Counted from the first letter of the stretch, positions 25,538-35,010 are shown. The stretch is DNA of 64,000 nt from Dinoroseobacter sp049800775 (GCF_049800775.1 NZ_JBNAFR010000013.1:1-64000); one strand, 5' to 3'. Notes: generated from the letters alone by a model not told the origin. Numbers and translations: made by a program.

Positions 25538-26760
25538 GCACCCAAACCCCGGCACAGCAAAGCCCTGCGCAAAAGAGCTATGACGTGGTCATCATCGGAG
25601 GGGCGATCATGGGCGCCTCCACCGCGTGGTTCCTGTCGGACAATGCCGATTTCGACGGCTCGGTCCTCGTGGTCGAGCGCGACATGACCTACGAGACCTG
25701 CTCGACCACCCACACGAATTCCTGCATGCGGCAGCAATTCTCGACCGAGCTGAATGTGCGGATCAGCCAGTTTGCCGCCGATTTCGTCAAGAATATCAGG
25801 ACCTATATGGGCGGGGACACGCGCGTGCCCGAGCTTGGCATCCGGTCCTTCGGATACATGTATCTCGCCGATACCGAGGCCTTTGCCGATGTCCTGCGCA
25901 GCAGCCTGAAGGTCCAGCAGGCTGCCGGGGCCGCAACGCAGCTGATGACGCCGGACGAGATCCGCGCCGCCTATCCGTTCTACAATGTCGAGGACGTGGT
26001 GCTCGGCTCGATCAACCTCGTGGATGAGGGCTATTGGGATGGGGCTGCGGTCAATGACTGGTGGCGGCGTCAGAGCCGCGAGCGCGGGGTCGAATGGATC
26101 CAGAACGAGGTGGTCGCCATCACCCGCAACGCGGCAGGCACCCGGGTCGAGAGCGTCACGCTCGCCTCGGGCGAGGTGATCGGCTGCGGGCAGGTGGTCA
26201 ATGCCTCCGGCCCGCGGGCTGCGCGCACCGCCCGCATGGCGGGGATCGATGTGCCGGTCGAGCCGCGCAAGCGCTATTCCTGGGTGTTCAAGGCCGAGCA
26301 GCCTCTGGATCGCGACCTGCCCCTGACCATCGACCCCTCGGGCGTGCATGTGCGCGAGAATGGCGGTGGGACCTACCAGTGCGGCGGACATGCCGAGATC
26401 GATCCGGCGGTGGCGTATGACGACCACACAATGGATCACAGCCTGTGGGAAAGCCATGTCTGGCCCGTGCTCGCCACCCGCATTCCGCAATTCGAGGCGA
26501 TCAAGGTTCAAAGCGAATGGGCGGGCCACTACGCCATGAACACCTTCGATCACAACGCCATCATGGGGCCCCATACAGAGCTTGCGAATTTCGTTTTCCT
26601 CAACGGCTTCTCCGGCCACGGGTTGCAGCAATCCCCGGCCATGGGGCGTGGCACGGCGGAGTGGCTCACCTATGGCGGCTACCGCGCGCTCGACATGACG
26701 CCGTTCCACTTCGAGCGCATCCCGGCAGGTCGCCCGATCATAGAGACGGCGGTGATCTGA
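25534..26760 (+). CDS. DadA/SoxB-type FAD-dependent oxidoreductase
   Basis: A 408-residue DAO-family flavoprotein starting with GTG at 25534. FAD motif VVIIGGAIMGASTAWFL (about residues 12-30) and VVVERDMTYETCSTTHTNSC. The C-terminal FAD segment NGFSGHGLQQSPAMGR is typical of sarcosine- or glycine-oxidase-like enzymes. It overlaps hyuB by 4 nt and the aldolase by 1 nt. Probably oxidises an amino acid or N-methyl amino acid formed by the upstream amidohydrolase (inference). Confidence 0.82.
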   Translation: MSTQTPAQQSPAQKSYDVVIIGGAIMGASTAWFLSDNADFDGSVLVVERDMTYETCSTTHTNSCMRQQFSTELNVRISQFAADFVKNIRTYMGGDTRVPELGIRSFGYMYLADTEAFADVLRSSLKVQQAAGAATQLMTPDEIRAAYPFYNVEDVVLGSINLVDEGYWDGAAVNDWWRRQSRERGVEWIQNEVVAITRNAAGTRVESVTLASGEVIGCGQVVNASGPRAARTARMAGIDVPVEPRKRYSWVFKAEQPLDRDLPLTIDPSGVHVRENGGGTYQCGGHAEIDPAVAYDDHTMDHSLWESHVWPVLATRIPQFEAIKVQSEWAGHYAMNTFDHNAIMGPHTELANFVFLNGFSGHGLQQSPAMGRGTAEWLTYGGYRALDMTPFHFERIPAGRPIIETAVI

Positions 26761-27533
26761 TGGAGCTTTCCGCCAACCGCTTCACCCGCGCGATTGCAGC
26801 GGGGGAGGCGCAGATCGGCCTTTGGATCAGCCTGTGCAGCAATCTCGCCGCCGAGGTCGTCGCGACCGCAGGGTATGACTGGGCGCTGATCGATATGGAG
26901 CATAGCGCCAACGACTATTTCAGCGTGCTGAGCCAGTTGCAGGTGTTCGCGGCAAGCCGCACAACCCCGCTGGTGCGCGTCGAATGGAATGATCCCGTGG
27001 CGGTCAAGCGCCTGCTCGATCTCGGGGCGCCGGGGCTGCTCTTTCCGATGGTCCAGACCGTGGCGGAGGCCGAGCGCGCCGTTGCCGCCACGCGCTATCC
27101 GCCGCGGGGCATGCGCGGTGTCTCGGGGGCGACACGGGCCACGGCCTTTGGCCGGATCCCGGACTATGCGACCCGTATCGAAGACGAGACCACCATCCTG
27201 CTGCAGCTCGAAACCCGCGCCGCCATTTCCCGCGCCGAAGAGATTGCGGCAGTGGACGGTGTGTCCGGCATCTTCTTCGGGCCGGCGGACATCGCGGCGG
27301 ATATCGGCAAGCTGGGCCGCCCCATGGATCCAGAGGTCTGGGCCCTGATCAAACCCGCCGCGCAGAAGCTGATCGCGCGCGGCATGCCCGTGGGCACGCT
27401 GGTCATGGACCCGGCCTTTGCCGCCGAACTCTTGAACGAGGGCTTCACCTTTGTCGCTATCGCGACCGATGCGGGCCTGCTGGCCCGGGCGGCGGATGCG
27501 GCTCTGGCCCAGACCAAGGGCGCCCTGGCATGA
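26760..27533 (+). CDS. HpcH/HpaI-family aldolase
   Basis: A 257-residue class II pyruvate aldolase. Characteristic blocks are GLWISLCSNLAAEVVATAGY, WALIDMEHSAND (His/Asp region), PPRGMRGVSGA, LLQLETRAAI (metal Glu) and GIFFGPADIAADIG (metal Asp). It cleaves 4-hydroxy-2-oxo or 2-keto-3-deoxy sugar acids to pyruvate plus an aldehyde. The ATG overlaps the previous stop (TGATG). The 2-keto-3-deoxy-sugar-acid option fits the uronate-dehydrogenase-like gene at the operon end. Confidence 0.87.
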   Translation: MELSANRFTRAIAAGEAQIGLWISLCSNLAAEVVATAGYDWALIDMEHSANDYFSVLSQLQVFAASRTTPLVRVEWNDPVAVKRLLDLGAPGLLFPMVQTVAEAERAVAATRYPPRGMRGVSGATRATAFGRIPDYATRIEDETTILLQLETRAAISRAEEIAAVDGVSGIFFGPADIAADIGKLGRPMDPEVWALIKPAAQKLIARGMPVGTLVMDPAFAAELLNEGFTFVAIATDAGLLARAADAALAQTKGALA

Positions 27534-28744
27534 GTTTCGCGGCCGCGCGCCTTGCGGCAGTGAAACCCTCGGCCTCGGCCTGGGTCAGCCAGGCCGCGCG
27601 CGAGGCCCGCGCCCGGGGGCAGAACATCATCGATCTCGGTCTCGGCGAGCCGGATTTCGACACGCCGGATCACATCAAGACCGCCGCCCATCAGGCAGCA
27701 CTGGCGGGCGAGACGAAATACCCGCCGACCCAGGGCACCCACGCCATGCGGCAGGCCGTGGTCGGCAAGCTCGCGCGCGAGAACGGCCTGAGCTACACGC
27801 CGGAGGAGGTGATCGTCTCGAACGGTGCGAAGCAGGTTCTGTTCAACGCACTCATGGCCACGCTGGAGCCGGGGGACGAGGTCCTGCTCTGTGCGCCCTA
27901 TTTCGGGCAATACAAGGATATCGTTCGGCTCCTCGGGGGCAGGCCGGTGCCGATCCCATGCCCGGCAGAGGCCGGGTTTCGTCTGACCCCGGCGCAGCTC
28001 GCCGGGGTCATCACCGCCAAGACCCGCTGGCTGCTGTTCAACCAGCCGGGCAATCCGTCCGGTGCGGTCTATTCCGAGGATGAGATCACCGCTCTTGGTG
28101 CTGTGTTGCGCGCGCATCCGCGGGTCCTCATCCTGTCGGACGAGATCTATGAACATATCCTCTTTGACGGGCGCGTCTTTCGGTCTTTCGCAGCCCTGTG
28201 CCCGTATCTCAAGGACCGGACCCTGACGGTGAACGGGGTCTCCAAGGCCTATGCCATGACCGGGTGGCGCATCGGCTATGGCGCGGGACCGGAGGCACTG
28301 ATCGCGGCCATGACCAAGGTCCAGAGCCAGATTTCTTCCGGGGCCTGCTCGATCGCGCAGGCTGCGGCGGCCGCTGCGCTGACCGGGCCGCAAGACTGCG
28401 TGCGCGCCTTTTGCGCGGCCTTCGCCCGGCGGCGCGACCTGGTTGTGGCCCGTGTTGCAGACATTCCCGGTCTGACACTGAACCCGCCGGGCGGGGCCTT
28501 CTACGCGCTGATCGGTTGCGCGGCGCTGATCGGGACCAGATCGCCGGAGGGCGAGACGCTTGCCTCCGACGCGGATGTCACCGCCTATCTGCTGCGCGCA
28601 GCCGGGGTCGCCGCCGTGCCCGGCAGCGCCTATGACCTCTCACCGTTTTTCCGCATTTCGACAGCCGCCTCCGACGCGGTGCTGGAGACCGCGCTGGATC
28701 GTATCGCGCGGGCTGTCGCTGACCTGAAAGGACTTCGCTCATGA
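27530..28744 (+). CDS. Class I/II pyridoxal-phosphate aminotransferase
   Basis: A 404-residue aspartate-aminotransferase-like enzyme. DLGLGEPDFDTPDHIK at the N-terminus; the PLP Lys is in LTVNGVSKAYAMTGWRIGYG; the NPGNPSGAVY-like LLFNQPGNPSG and the C-terminal Arg in FFRIS bind cofactor and substrate carboxylate. It overlaps both neighbours by 4 nt. Probably transaminates an intermediate of the operon's pathway; specificity unknown. Confidence 0.88.
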   Translation: MSFAAARLAAVKPSASAWVSQAAREARARGQNIIDLGLGEPDFDTPDHIKTAAHQAALAGETKYPPTQGTHAMRQAVVGKLARENGLSYTPEEVIVSNGAKQVLFNALMATLEPGDEVLLCAPYFGQYKDIVRLLGGRPVPIPCPAEAGFRLTPAQLAGVITAKTRWLLFNQPGNPSGAVYSEDEITALGAVLRAHPRVLILSDEIYEHILFDGRVFRSFAALCPYLKDRTLTVNGVSKAYAMTGWRIGYGAGPEALIAAMTKVQSQISSGACSIAQAAAAAALTGPQDCVRAFCAAFARRRDLVVARVADIPGLTLNPPGGAFYALIGCAALIGTRSPEGETLASDADVTAYLLRAAGVAAVPGSAYDLSPFFRISTAASDAVLETALDRIARAVADLKGLRS

Positions 28745-29580
28745 AGAAACTCGTGCTCACCGGTGCTGCCGGGCGTCTCGGCTCCTATCTGCGCGGGCCG
28801 CTCGCACAGCTCTGCGAGGAGTTCGTCTCTTCCGATCTGGCCGAGAGCGTGCCGGATCTCGCCCCGAACGAGACCTATGTGCGGGCAGATATCACCGATC
28901 TCGACGCCATGGTCGCGCTGCTGGAGGGGGCGGACATGGTCGTCCATTTCGGCGCTGTAGGGGACGAGGCCCCGATGGAGGTGCTCTGGGGGCCGAATTT
29001 CTACGGCGCCTACACGGTCTGGGAGGCCGCCGCGCGCAACAAGCTGCGCCGGGTGGTCTATGCGTCCTCGATCCATGCGGTGGGCATGCACAGGAAAACC
29101 GATTTCATCGGCATCGATGCCCCCCACAAGCCCGACACGTTCTACGGGCTCGCCAAGTGCTTTGCCGAGGATCTCGCCTCGCTCTACTGGGACAAGCGCG
29201 GTCTCGAGGCGGTCTGCATGCGGATCCTGTCCTGCGCGCAGGTCTCCAACAGCCGGGCGGTGGGCAGCTGGCTGAGCTATGACGACCTCGTCCATCTGGT
29301 CGAGCGGGCGATCTCGACGCCGATCACCGGGTTCAGCATCGTCTATGGAGTGTCCAATAACGACCGCGCCCCGGTGGACAATGCCAAGGCGCAGCATCTG
29401 GGCTACCGACCCAAGGACAATGCCGAGCAGTTCGCCGAGGCGATCTATGCGCAGGACGGCCCGCTCGACCCCCATGACCCGGCCAATACCCACCATGGCG
29501 GGCCCTTCGCCGCGGTGGAGCTGGGCAATAGCGGCGTCGCACATCTCAACCTGAACGCGGAGGATACAGCGAAAGGCTGA
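28741..29580 (+). CDS. Uronate dehydrogenase-like NAD-dependent epimerase family protein
   Basis: A 279-residue extended-SDR protein closely following the uronate dehydrogenase pattern: LVLTGAAGRLGSYLRGPL (NAD loop), YVRADITDLDAM, VHFGAV, YASSIHAVGMH, catalytic FYGLAKCFAEDLA (YxxxK), MRILSC, and the C-terminal GYRPKDNAEQFAE. Uronate dehydrogenases oxidise galacturonate or glucuronate to aldarolactones. Last gene of the coupled operon (4-nt overlap with the aminotransferase). Confidence 0.75.
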   Translation: MKKLVLTGAAGRLGSYLRGPLAQLCEEFVSSDLAESVPDLAPNETYVRADITDLDAMVALLEGADMVVHFGAVGDEAPMEVLWGPNFYGAYTVWEAAARNKLRRVVYASSIHAVGMHRKTDFIGIDAPHKPDTFYGLAKCFAEDLASLYWDKRGLEAVCMRILSCAQVSNSRAVGSWLSYDDLVHLVERAISTPITGFSIVYGVSNNDRAPVDNAKAQHLGYRPKDNAEQFAEAIYAQDGPLDPHDPANTHHGGPFAAVELGNSGVAHLNLNAEDTAKG

Positions 29581-29646
29581 GCGCATGACCAAGCCGCCGA
29601 ACTCCCGGTTGCGGGGCACCGGCGTCGCGCAGACCCGTCACGCCAG

Positions 29647-30132
29647 TCAGAAGACCCCCATGCTGAGCCCGGCCCCGAGGGCGGCCCCAAGGTCGCGGCA
29701 GCGCGACAGGTCTGTTTCGGGGATGGTCTTGGCGGCGAGGATGGCCTCGGGCGTCTGGGCATGGGTGCAGATGATCAGCGGCTCCTGCACTTGCCGCAAC
29801 CGCCAGCCCTGGGCGACGCGCGCGGTCTGGCGCGCTGCGCCCGCGCCGTCGGATCCGGCACAGATCATCTGCGCATAGGGCCGGCCCTCGATCTGACCCA
29901 ACACCGGGTAATAGCAGCGGTCAAAGAAATCCTTCATCACCCCCGACAGCGCGGCGAGGTTCTCGGGCGCGCAGAAGATGTATCCGTCCGCCCTCAGCAG
30001 GTCCTCGGGGCCGGCCTCCGCCGCCGGGATCAGGGCGGTCGCGATCTCGGCGCGCGCGCCCTGTTCGGCAGCCTCGGCCATCTGCCGACTGCCGCCCGTG
30101 CGGGAGTGATAGACGATCAGGATCCGGGCCAT
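29647..30132 (-). CDS. Flavodoxin-like NAD(P)H-dependent reductase
   Basis: A 161-residue protein. The FMN phosphate loop is ILIVYHSRTGGSRQMAEA at the N-terminus, then ADGYIFCAPENLAALSGVM, MKDFFDRCYY and ICAGSDGAGAARQ. This is the short flavodoxin / NADPH:FMN reductase fold. The start MARILIVYHSR at 30132 is chosen over an upstream ATG at 30174. Monocistronic, convergent with the operon before it and divergent from the aldo/keto reductase. Confidence 0.82.
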   Translation of the reverse strand: MARILIVYHSRTGGSRQMAEAAEQGARAEIATALIPAAEAGPEDLLRADGYIFCAPENLAALSGVMKDFFDRCYYPVLGQIEGRPYAQMICAGSDGAGAARQTARVAQGWRLRQVQEPLIICTHAQTPEAILAAKTIPETDLSRCRDLGAALGAGLSMGVF

Positions 30133-30330
30133 GGCACCTGTGTAGGTTGCCCGCCCTTGGCCCGCAACGCCCAAGGGGGCAGGCGATTGGCTGCCGCGCG
30201 CGACAGGGCAGGGGGGGGGCGCCGCCCGGACTGCGCCTCATAGCGTCCCGTTTCGCCATCTCTGGCCATATACGGGCCCGGCTCCGGGCGTATAGGCTGG
30301 GCGCATGTCAGGATCTGGGAGGACAGGGAC

Positions 30331-31320
30331 ATGGAAACGCGGGAAGTCGGGCAAACGGGCCTTCGGATCGATACGCTGGGGCTGGGCGGCGCGCCGCTCG
30401 GCGGGAATTTCGTGGACCTGACGGATGATGACGCCAAGGCTCTGGTCCAAACCGCTCAGGCGGCGGGGATGCGGTACTTTGATACCGCGCCCTGGTATGG
30501 GTTCGGACGCTCGGAGCGGGTGATGGGCGATGTCCTGCGCGGCACCGATTACGTGCTGTCGGACAAGGTCGGCCGGCTTTTGAAACCCGGTGGCGTTGCG
30601 GACCCGATGGCGTTCGGGATGGTCGATCCGCTGCCTTTCCACGTGATCTATGATTACAGCTATGACGGCATCATGCGGGCGTTCGAGGACAACCTGCAGC
30701 GTCTGGGCCTCGACCGCATCGACATCCTGCTGGTCCATGACATCGGCACCATGACCCATGGCGCCGAGAATGCTCGCCACTTCGAGGATCTGACCCGGGG
30801 CGGGTATCGCGCGCTCGACACTCTGCGTGCCTCGGGCGCGGTCACGGCCATCGGGATCGGGGTGAATGAAAACGCTGCCTGCATGGACGCGCTGCAGATC
30901 GGGTCGTGGGATGTGTTCCTGTTGGCGGGCCGCTACACCCTGCTGGAACAGACCGCGTTGGACACGCTCTTTCCGGCCTGCGCGGCGGCGGGGACGACGA
31001 TCATCTGCGGCGGGCCGTTCAACTCCGGCATTCTCGCCGGGCGCGACACCTGGAACTACGCCAAGGCGCCCCCCGAGATCATCGCGAAGGCGCGCAAGCT
31101 GTCTGAGGAGGCAGACGCGTTTGGCACCCCTCTCGCGGCGGCGGCGCTGCAGTTCCCGCTGGGCCATCCCCTTGTCACCTCGGTCATCCCCGGGCCCCGT
31201 GACGTGGCCGAGCTGCGGCAGATCCTCGACTGGGTCGAGACCCCCATCCCCGCCGCGTTCTGGGACAGCCTGCGCGCCAAGGGGCTGCTGGCGGAGGGCG
31301 CGCCGGTGCCCGGCCCTTAG
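30331..31320 (+). CDS. Aldo/keto reductase (pyridoxal/L-fucose dehydrogenase-like)
   Basis: A 329-residue TIM-barrel NAD(P) oxidoreductase. The catalytic tetrad is visible: Asp in MRYFDTAPW, Tyr in PWYGFGRSE, Lys in VLSDKVGRL and His in ILLVHDIGT. The end SVIPGPRDVAELRQIL binds the cofactor phosphate. The sequence resembles the D-threo-aldose/L-fucose 1-dehydrogenase and pyridoxal 4-dehydrogenase group. Monocistronic; no adjacent regulator. Confidence 0.85.
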   Translation: METREVGQTGLRIDTLGLGGAPLGGNFVDLTDDDAKALVQTAQAAGMRYFDTAPWYGFGRSERVMGDVLRGTDYVLSDKVGRLLKPGGVADPMAFGMVDPLPFHVIYDYSYDGIMRAFEDNLQRLGLDRIDILLVHDIGTMTHGAENARHFEDLTRGGYRALDTLRASGAVTAIGIGVNENAACMDALQIGSWDVFLLAGRYTLLEQTALDTLFPACAAAGTTIICGGPFNSGILAGRDTWNYAKAPPEIIAKARKLSEEADAFGTPLAAAALQFPLGHPLVTSVIPGPRDVAELRQILDWVETPIPAAFWDSLRAKGLLAEGAPVPGP

Positions 31321-31385
31321 GGCGAGTGATTGCGTAAGGGCGGTGCGCCTGATCCGCCCGCGCGTGTCCGGCGCGGGGCGGCGGG

Positions 31386-33017
31386 TCAGCTCGCCGGGCC
31401 GAAGCTTTCCGTGTGGATATGCGTCAGGGGAACGCCAGCAACCTCCAGCCCGTGACGCAGGTCTGCGACAAAGCCCGTCGGCCCGCAGAGCATGTACTGC
31501 GCCTCCGGCCCCAGCGCGAGATCGCCAAGGGTCTGTGCGGTGATCCGCCCCGCGATGTCATAGTCGCGCCCCCGCTGGTCCCCGGCCCGTGGGCGGCTGA
31601 AATGGGTTTGCATCTGCGCCGCCCCATGGGTGCGGGCGAGAGTCCTGAGCTCTGCGCCATGGGCGTGATGGGCCCCGTCCCGCGCGCCATGGAGGAACCA
31701 GACAGGCCGCTGCGGGCTCTGCGCGGCCAACTCGTGAAGCATGGAAAGCATCGGCGTCAGCCCGATCCCGGCGCTGACCAGAACCACCGGGCCGGACCCG
31801 TCCGGCAGCAAAAACCCGCCCGCGGGACTGCGCGCCCGCAACCGGTCGCCGATCCGCGTCACATCATGCAGATGCCGGGAGGCGACGCCCTGCGCCTCGC
31901 GCTTGATGCTCAGACGGTAGGTCCCGGTCCCCGGCGCGCCGGAGAGCGAATAGGTCCGCCGGACGGGCCCGCGCTGTCCGGGGATGTCCAGCTCTATCGG
32001 CAGGTATTGCCCGGCCCGAAAACCGGGCAGTCGCGCGCCATCTTGGGCGGCCAGCTGGAAGGAGGTGATGCCCTCGGCCTCCTGCCGCGTGTCGATCACG
32101 ACCAGCTCCCGCAGATCCGCGTCATCCGCCTGCCACCGCAAGGACAGGGCGCCGGGCCGCTCCAGCACGGCCTCGACATGGATATCGATCATGCGCAGCG
32201 CGTTCGGATCGCCGCTGTCGCGCGCGTCCCAGTCGATGCTGGCGCGCCCGGACAGATGCAACAGGCCGCCGGTTTCGAAATCCACGAAGACAAGTCCAAT
32301 GGCCGGGTTTTCGAGCAGATTGCCGATGGTGTTGAAGAAATTGTTGCCCGCATAATCCGGGATCCGCAGATGTCGATCGCCGATCACCTGCACGAAGCCC
32401 GGCGCGCCGCCGCGGTGGGAGGCGTCGAACCCGTTGGACGGGTGCGTGCCCGCGCGGCTCTGCCCCGTGCCGATAAAGAGCGTATCCGCAGCGCGGATCC
32501 GGGCGATCTGTTCGGGGCTCAGGTCCGAGCTGGCGCGGGCCGGGGAGGCCGCGCGCGGCGCGACCCGGTGCCAGATCCGCTCAGAGATATATTGCGGGCA
32601 ATTGCCGAAGCTCTGCCGCACGTCGATGGCAAATCCCGCCCCGCGGCGGCGCGCCACCCCGCTCAGGCGGTTGCGCCGCCGTGTGGCCAGCTCGATCCCC
32701 AGAAGACCGACCTCCCCGCCCTGCGCGATGCGTTCGGCCAGCGGATCCTGCGGGTCCGGGCGGGCATCGACGGTCAGCGTTGCGGGATCCGGCGAGCCTA
32801 TGAAGCCATCGGGACCGTCGAGCAGGGTCACCCAATGGCGTCCGGCCCCATCGTCACCGGCGAGCACGAGAAAGGGCAGATCCGCAAAGAAGCTGCGATG
32901 CTGCGCCGGCATGAACGGGCGTATGAAGCCCGCCACGCGCTCGGCAAGGCCCGTCACACCGGCGCGGGTCTGGGCGCTGTGCTCTCCGGGATGAAAGGGG
33001 GTGGTCGCAAGCGCCAT
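31386..33017 (-). CDS. PPOX-type flavin domain fused to FAD/NAD(P) ferredoxin reductase
   Basis: A 543-residue fusion. Residues about 40-260 form a pyridoxamine-phosphate-oxidase-like split barrel (FFADLPFLVLAGDD, DTLFIGTGQSRAGTHPSN, NFFNTIGNLLENPAIGLVF). Residues about 300-540 form a ferredoxin-reductase module: FAD motif RRTYSLSGAP, NAD motif VSAGIGLTPMLSML, and YMLCGPTGFV. It ends at ESFGPAS. In many relatives a plant-type 2Fe-2S domain follows this point, but here the frame stops and no cluster motif follows. Probably co-transcribed with the GST 54 nt upstream. Confidence 0.85.
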   Translation of the reverse strand: MALATTPFHPGEHSAQTRAGVTGLAERVAGFIRPFMPAQHRSFFADLPFLVLAGDDGAGRHWVTLLDGPDGFIGSPDPATLTVDARPDPQDPLAERIAQGGEVGLLGIELATRRRNRLSGVARRRGAGFAIDVRQSFGNCPQYISERIWHRVAPRAASPARASSDLSPEQIARIRAADTLFIGTGQSRAGTHPSNGFDASHRGGAPGFVQVIGDRHLRIPDYAGNNFFNTIGNLLENPAIGLVFVDFETGGLLHLSGRASIDWDARDSGDPNALRMIDIHVEAVLERPGALSLRWQADDADLRELVVIDTRQEAEGITSFQLAAQDGARLPGFRAGQYLPIELDIPGQRGPVRRTYSLSGAPGTGTYRLSIKREAQGVASRHLHDVTRIGDRLRARSPAGGFLLPDGSGPVVLVSAGIGLTPMLSMLHELAAQSPQRPVWFLHGARDGAHHAHGAELRTLARTHGAAQMQTHFSRPRAGDQRGRDYDIAGRITAQTLGDLALGPEAQYMLCGPTGFVADLRHGLEVAGVPLTHIHTESFGPAS

Positions 33018-33039
33018 GGGGTGTCCTTTCTTCGCTGAG

Positions 33040-33060
33040 GGCGGCCCGCGCCGGGCCGCC
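33040..33060. terminator. Intercistronic hairpin between GST and PPOX-reductase genes
   Basis: A perfect stem of GGCGGCCC, loop GCGCC, and GGGCCGCC in the 54-nt gap. It could attenuate transcription or stabilise the GST message. Confidence 0.45.
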
Positions 33061-33071
33061 GCCGGGGGGTG

Positions 33072-33698
33072 TCAGGCCGCGCTCGGGATCGGTGATCTGG
33101 CCATGGGGATGAACCCCGGCAGTGCCTCGATCCGGCCGATCCAGGCGACGATACTGGGATAGCCTGCCAGCGACACGCCCCCCTCCGGCGCGTGGGCCAC
33201 GTAGCTATAGGCCGCGATATCCGCGAGGGTCGGGCGCTGGGCTGCCAGAAACGGCTGACGCCCGAGCACGGCGTCCATCACGGCAAAGAGCTTGTGCGCC
33301 TTCGCCATCGCCGCCTCTCGATCCAGAGGCGCGCCGAACACGTTGGCCAGACGGGCCGCTGCCGGTCCCGAGGCGATCTCGCCCGCGGCAATCGACAGCC
33401 AGCGCTGGATTTCGGCCTTTTCTACCGGGGTCGACCCGCTCCATGTTGCAGCATCGCCATAGCGGTGAACGAGATAGGTCAGGATCGCGTTGGAATCCGA
33501 CAGGATCGTGCCATTGTCGTCGATCGCGGGGACCTGCCCGAGGGGGCTAAGTTTCAGGTAGTCCGGCGCCTTGTGCGCACCGTTCATCATGTCGAGATCG
33601 ATGGTCTCATAGGCGACGCCCAGCAGGGCCATCATCAACTCGACCCGGTGGCAGTGGCCGGATTTCGGGTTGCGGTAAAGTTTCACGGGATCGGTCAT
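33072..33698 (-). CDS. Glutathione S-transferase family protein
   Basis: A 208-residue GST. The N-terminal thioredoxin-like domain reads LYRNPKSGHCHRVELMMALL, with LSPLGQVPAIDDNGTILSDS carrying the cis-Pro and the Asp-Ser glutathione motif. The all-helical C-terminal domain ends PSIVAWIGRIEALPGFIPM. It is divergent from a LysR gene across an AT-rich gap and upstream of the PPOX-reductase fusion, a pairing that suggests electrophile or oxidative-stress defence. Confidence 0.88.
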   Translation of the reverse strand: MTDPVKLYRNPKSGHCHRVELMMALLGVAYETIDLDMMNGAHKAPDYLKLSPLGQVPAIDDNGTILSDSNAILTYLVHRYGDAATWSGSTPVEKAEIQRWLSIAAGEIASGPAAARLANVFGAPLDREAAMAKAHKLFAVMDAVLGRQPFLAAQRPTLADIAAYSYVAHAPEGGVSLAGYPSIVAWIGRIEALPGFIPMARSPIPSAA

Positions 33699-33949
33699 CG
33701 GAACTGTCCTTTCGTCCTGAACCAGGCATGGGGCGTGCTGCGCCGTGCCGGGGGCACAGCGTGTGTGGGGTCCTCCGGTCGCGCTTGGGGCACTCCCGGA
33801 GGGGGCCGCCTTCCTGCGTCGCGGCGGTGTCTTGGAGGTGTGAATGAGGCTGTTCTGGCCTCTGCGCTGAAACTAGATTGATCTGATTGGCAAATGAATA
33901 TGAGAATTTCAAAATAGATTATTTCGCCAGGTGATGGTAATGGCCCGCC

Positions 33950-34846
33950 ATGGACCGCCTTCAAAGTCTCGAAGTCTTTATCGCAGTCGCCGAAGCCGAG
34001 AGCTTCGCCGGGGGCGCGCGCAGCCTTGGGCTCAGCGCGCCGTCGGCCACCCGCGGGGTCAACGCGCTTGAGGAGAGGTTGGGCGCGCGGCTCTTTTCGC
34101 GCACCACGCGGAAGGTGCGCCTGACCGAGCTGGGCAAGGCCTATCTCGAGGATGCGCGCCACGTCCTGGCGCAGCTGCAGGCCGCCGATGATGCGGCGGC
34201 TGGCGCGGCCCTCACCCCGGTGGGTACGCTGCGGATCACCTGCTCGAACGAGTTTGGCCGGATCTATGTGGCGCCCGTGCTGACCGAGTTTCTTGACACC
34301 TATCCGGATGTCAGTGCGCAGGTCCTGATGGTCGACCGGATCGTGAACATGATCGAAGAAGGGTTCGACGTGGCGGTCCGCATCGGGCCTTTGCCGTCCT
34401 CTGGGCTCTCGGCGGTGCGGGTGGGCAGCGTGCGGCGCGTGGTCTGCGGATCGCCCGACTATCTCGCCCGCCATGGTGTGCCCCGCAGCCCGGCGGATCT
34501 CGCCGCGCATCAGATCGCCGCCGCCGCGCCGGTCACGCCGGTCAGCGAATGGCGTTTTGGCACCCGGACCCCGCAGACGGTGCGCGTACGCCCCCGGCTC
34601 ACGGTCAGCAGTGCCGCCGCGGCCATCGCCATCGCGCGGGAGGGGTGGGGCCTGACCCGGGTGCTGTCCTATCAGATCGGGCCGGACCTGCAGGCGGGAA
34701 CCCTGCAGACCGTGCTCGAGGCGTTCGAGCCCGAGCCGTTGCCCATTCATCTCGTGCATCTCGAGGGGCGCCGCGCCCCGGCCAAGATCCGCAGCTTTGT
34801 CGATTTCGCCAAGGCGCGTTTGCGGGGGATCTCAGTCTTGAACTGA
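33950..34846 (+). CDS. LysR-family regulator (CrgA-type) divergent from GST
   Basis: A 298-residue LysR regulator. HTH at residues 1-60 (MDRLQSLEVFIAVAEAESFA, LSAPSATRGVNALEERLGAR) and an effector domain including GFDVAVRIGPLPSSGL, typical of the CrgA-like subgroup. The divergent 251-bp gap before the GST gene holds an AT-rich patch (about 33880-33930) that probably contains both promoters. Likely controls gst and the PPOX-reductase. Confidence 0.88.
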   Translation: MDRLQSLEVFIAVAEAESFAGGARSLGLSAPSATRGVNALEERLGARLFSRTTRKVRLTELGKAYLEDARHVLAQLQAADDAAAGAALTPVGTLRITCSNEFGRIYVAPVLTEFLDTYPDVSAQVLMVDRIVNMIEEGFDVAVRIGPLPSSGLSAVRVGSVRRVVCGSPDYLARHGVPRSPADLAAHQIAAAAPVTPVSEWRFGTRTPQTVRVRPRLTVSSAAAAIAIAREGWGLTRVLSYQIGPDLQAGTLQTVLEAFEPEPLPIHLVHLEGRRAPAKIRSFVDFAKARLRGISVLN

Positions 34847-35010
34847 CGCAGGGGCGCTGTCCCGATACGGCACCCGCAAACCATGTGCAGCGGGGATGCG
34901 ATCCAGCGCGACCGCGCAGATCCTGTCCCCTTCCGGCGTTTCCCATCGCGGCCCGGTCGCCCGATGGCCGGGACGTCCCGGCGCGAAAAGCCGGGGATCG
35001 CCCGGCGATG

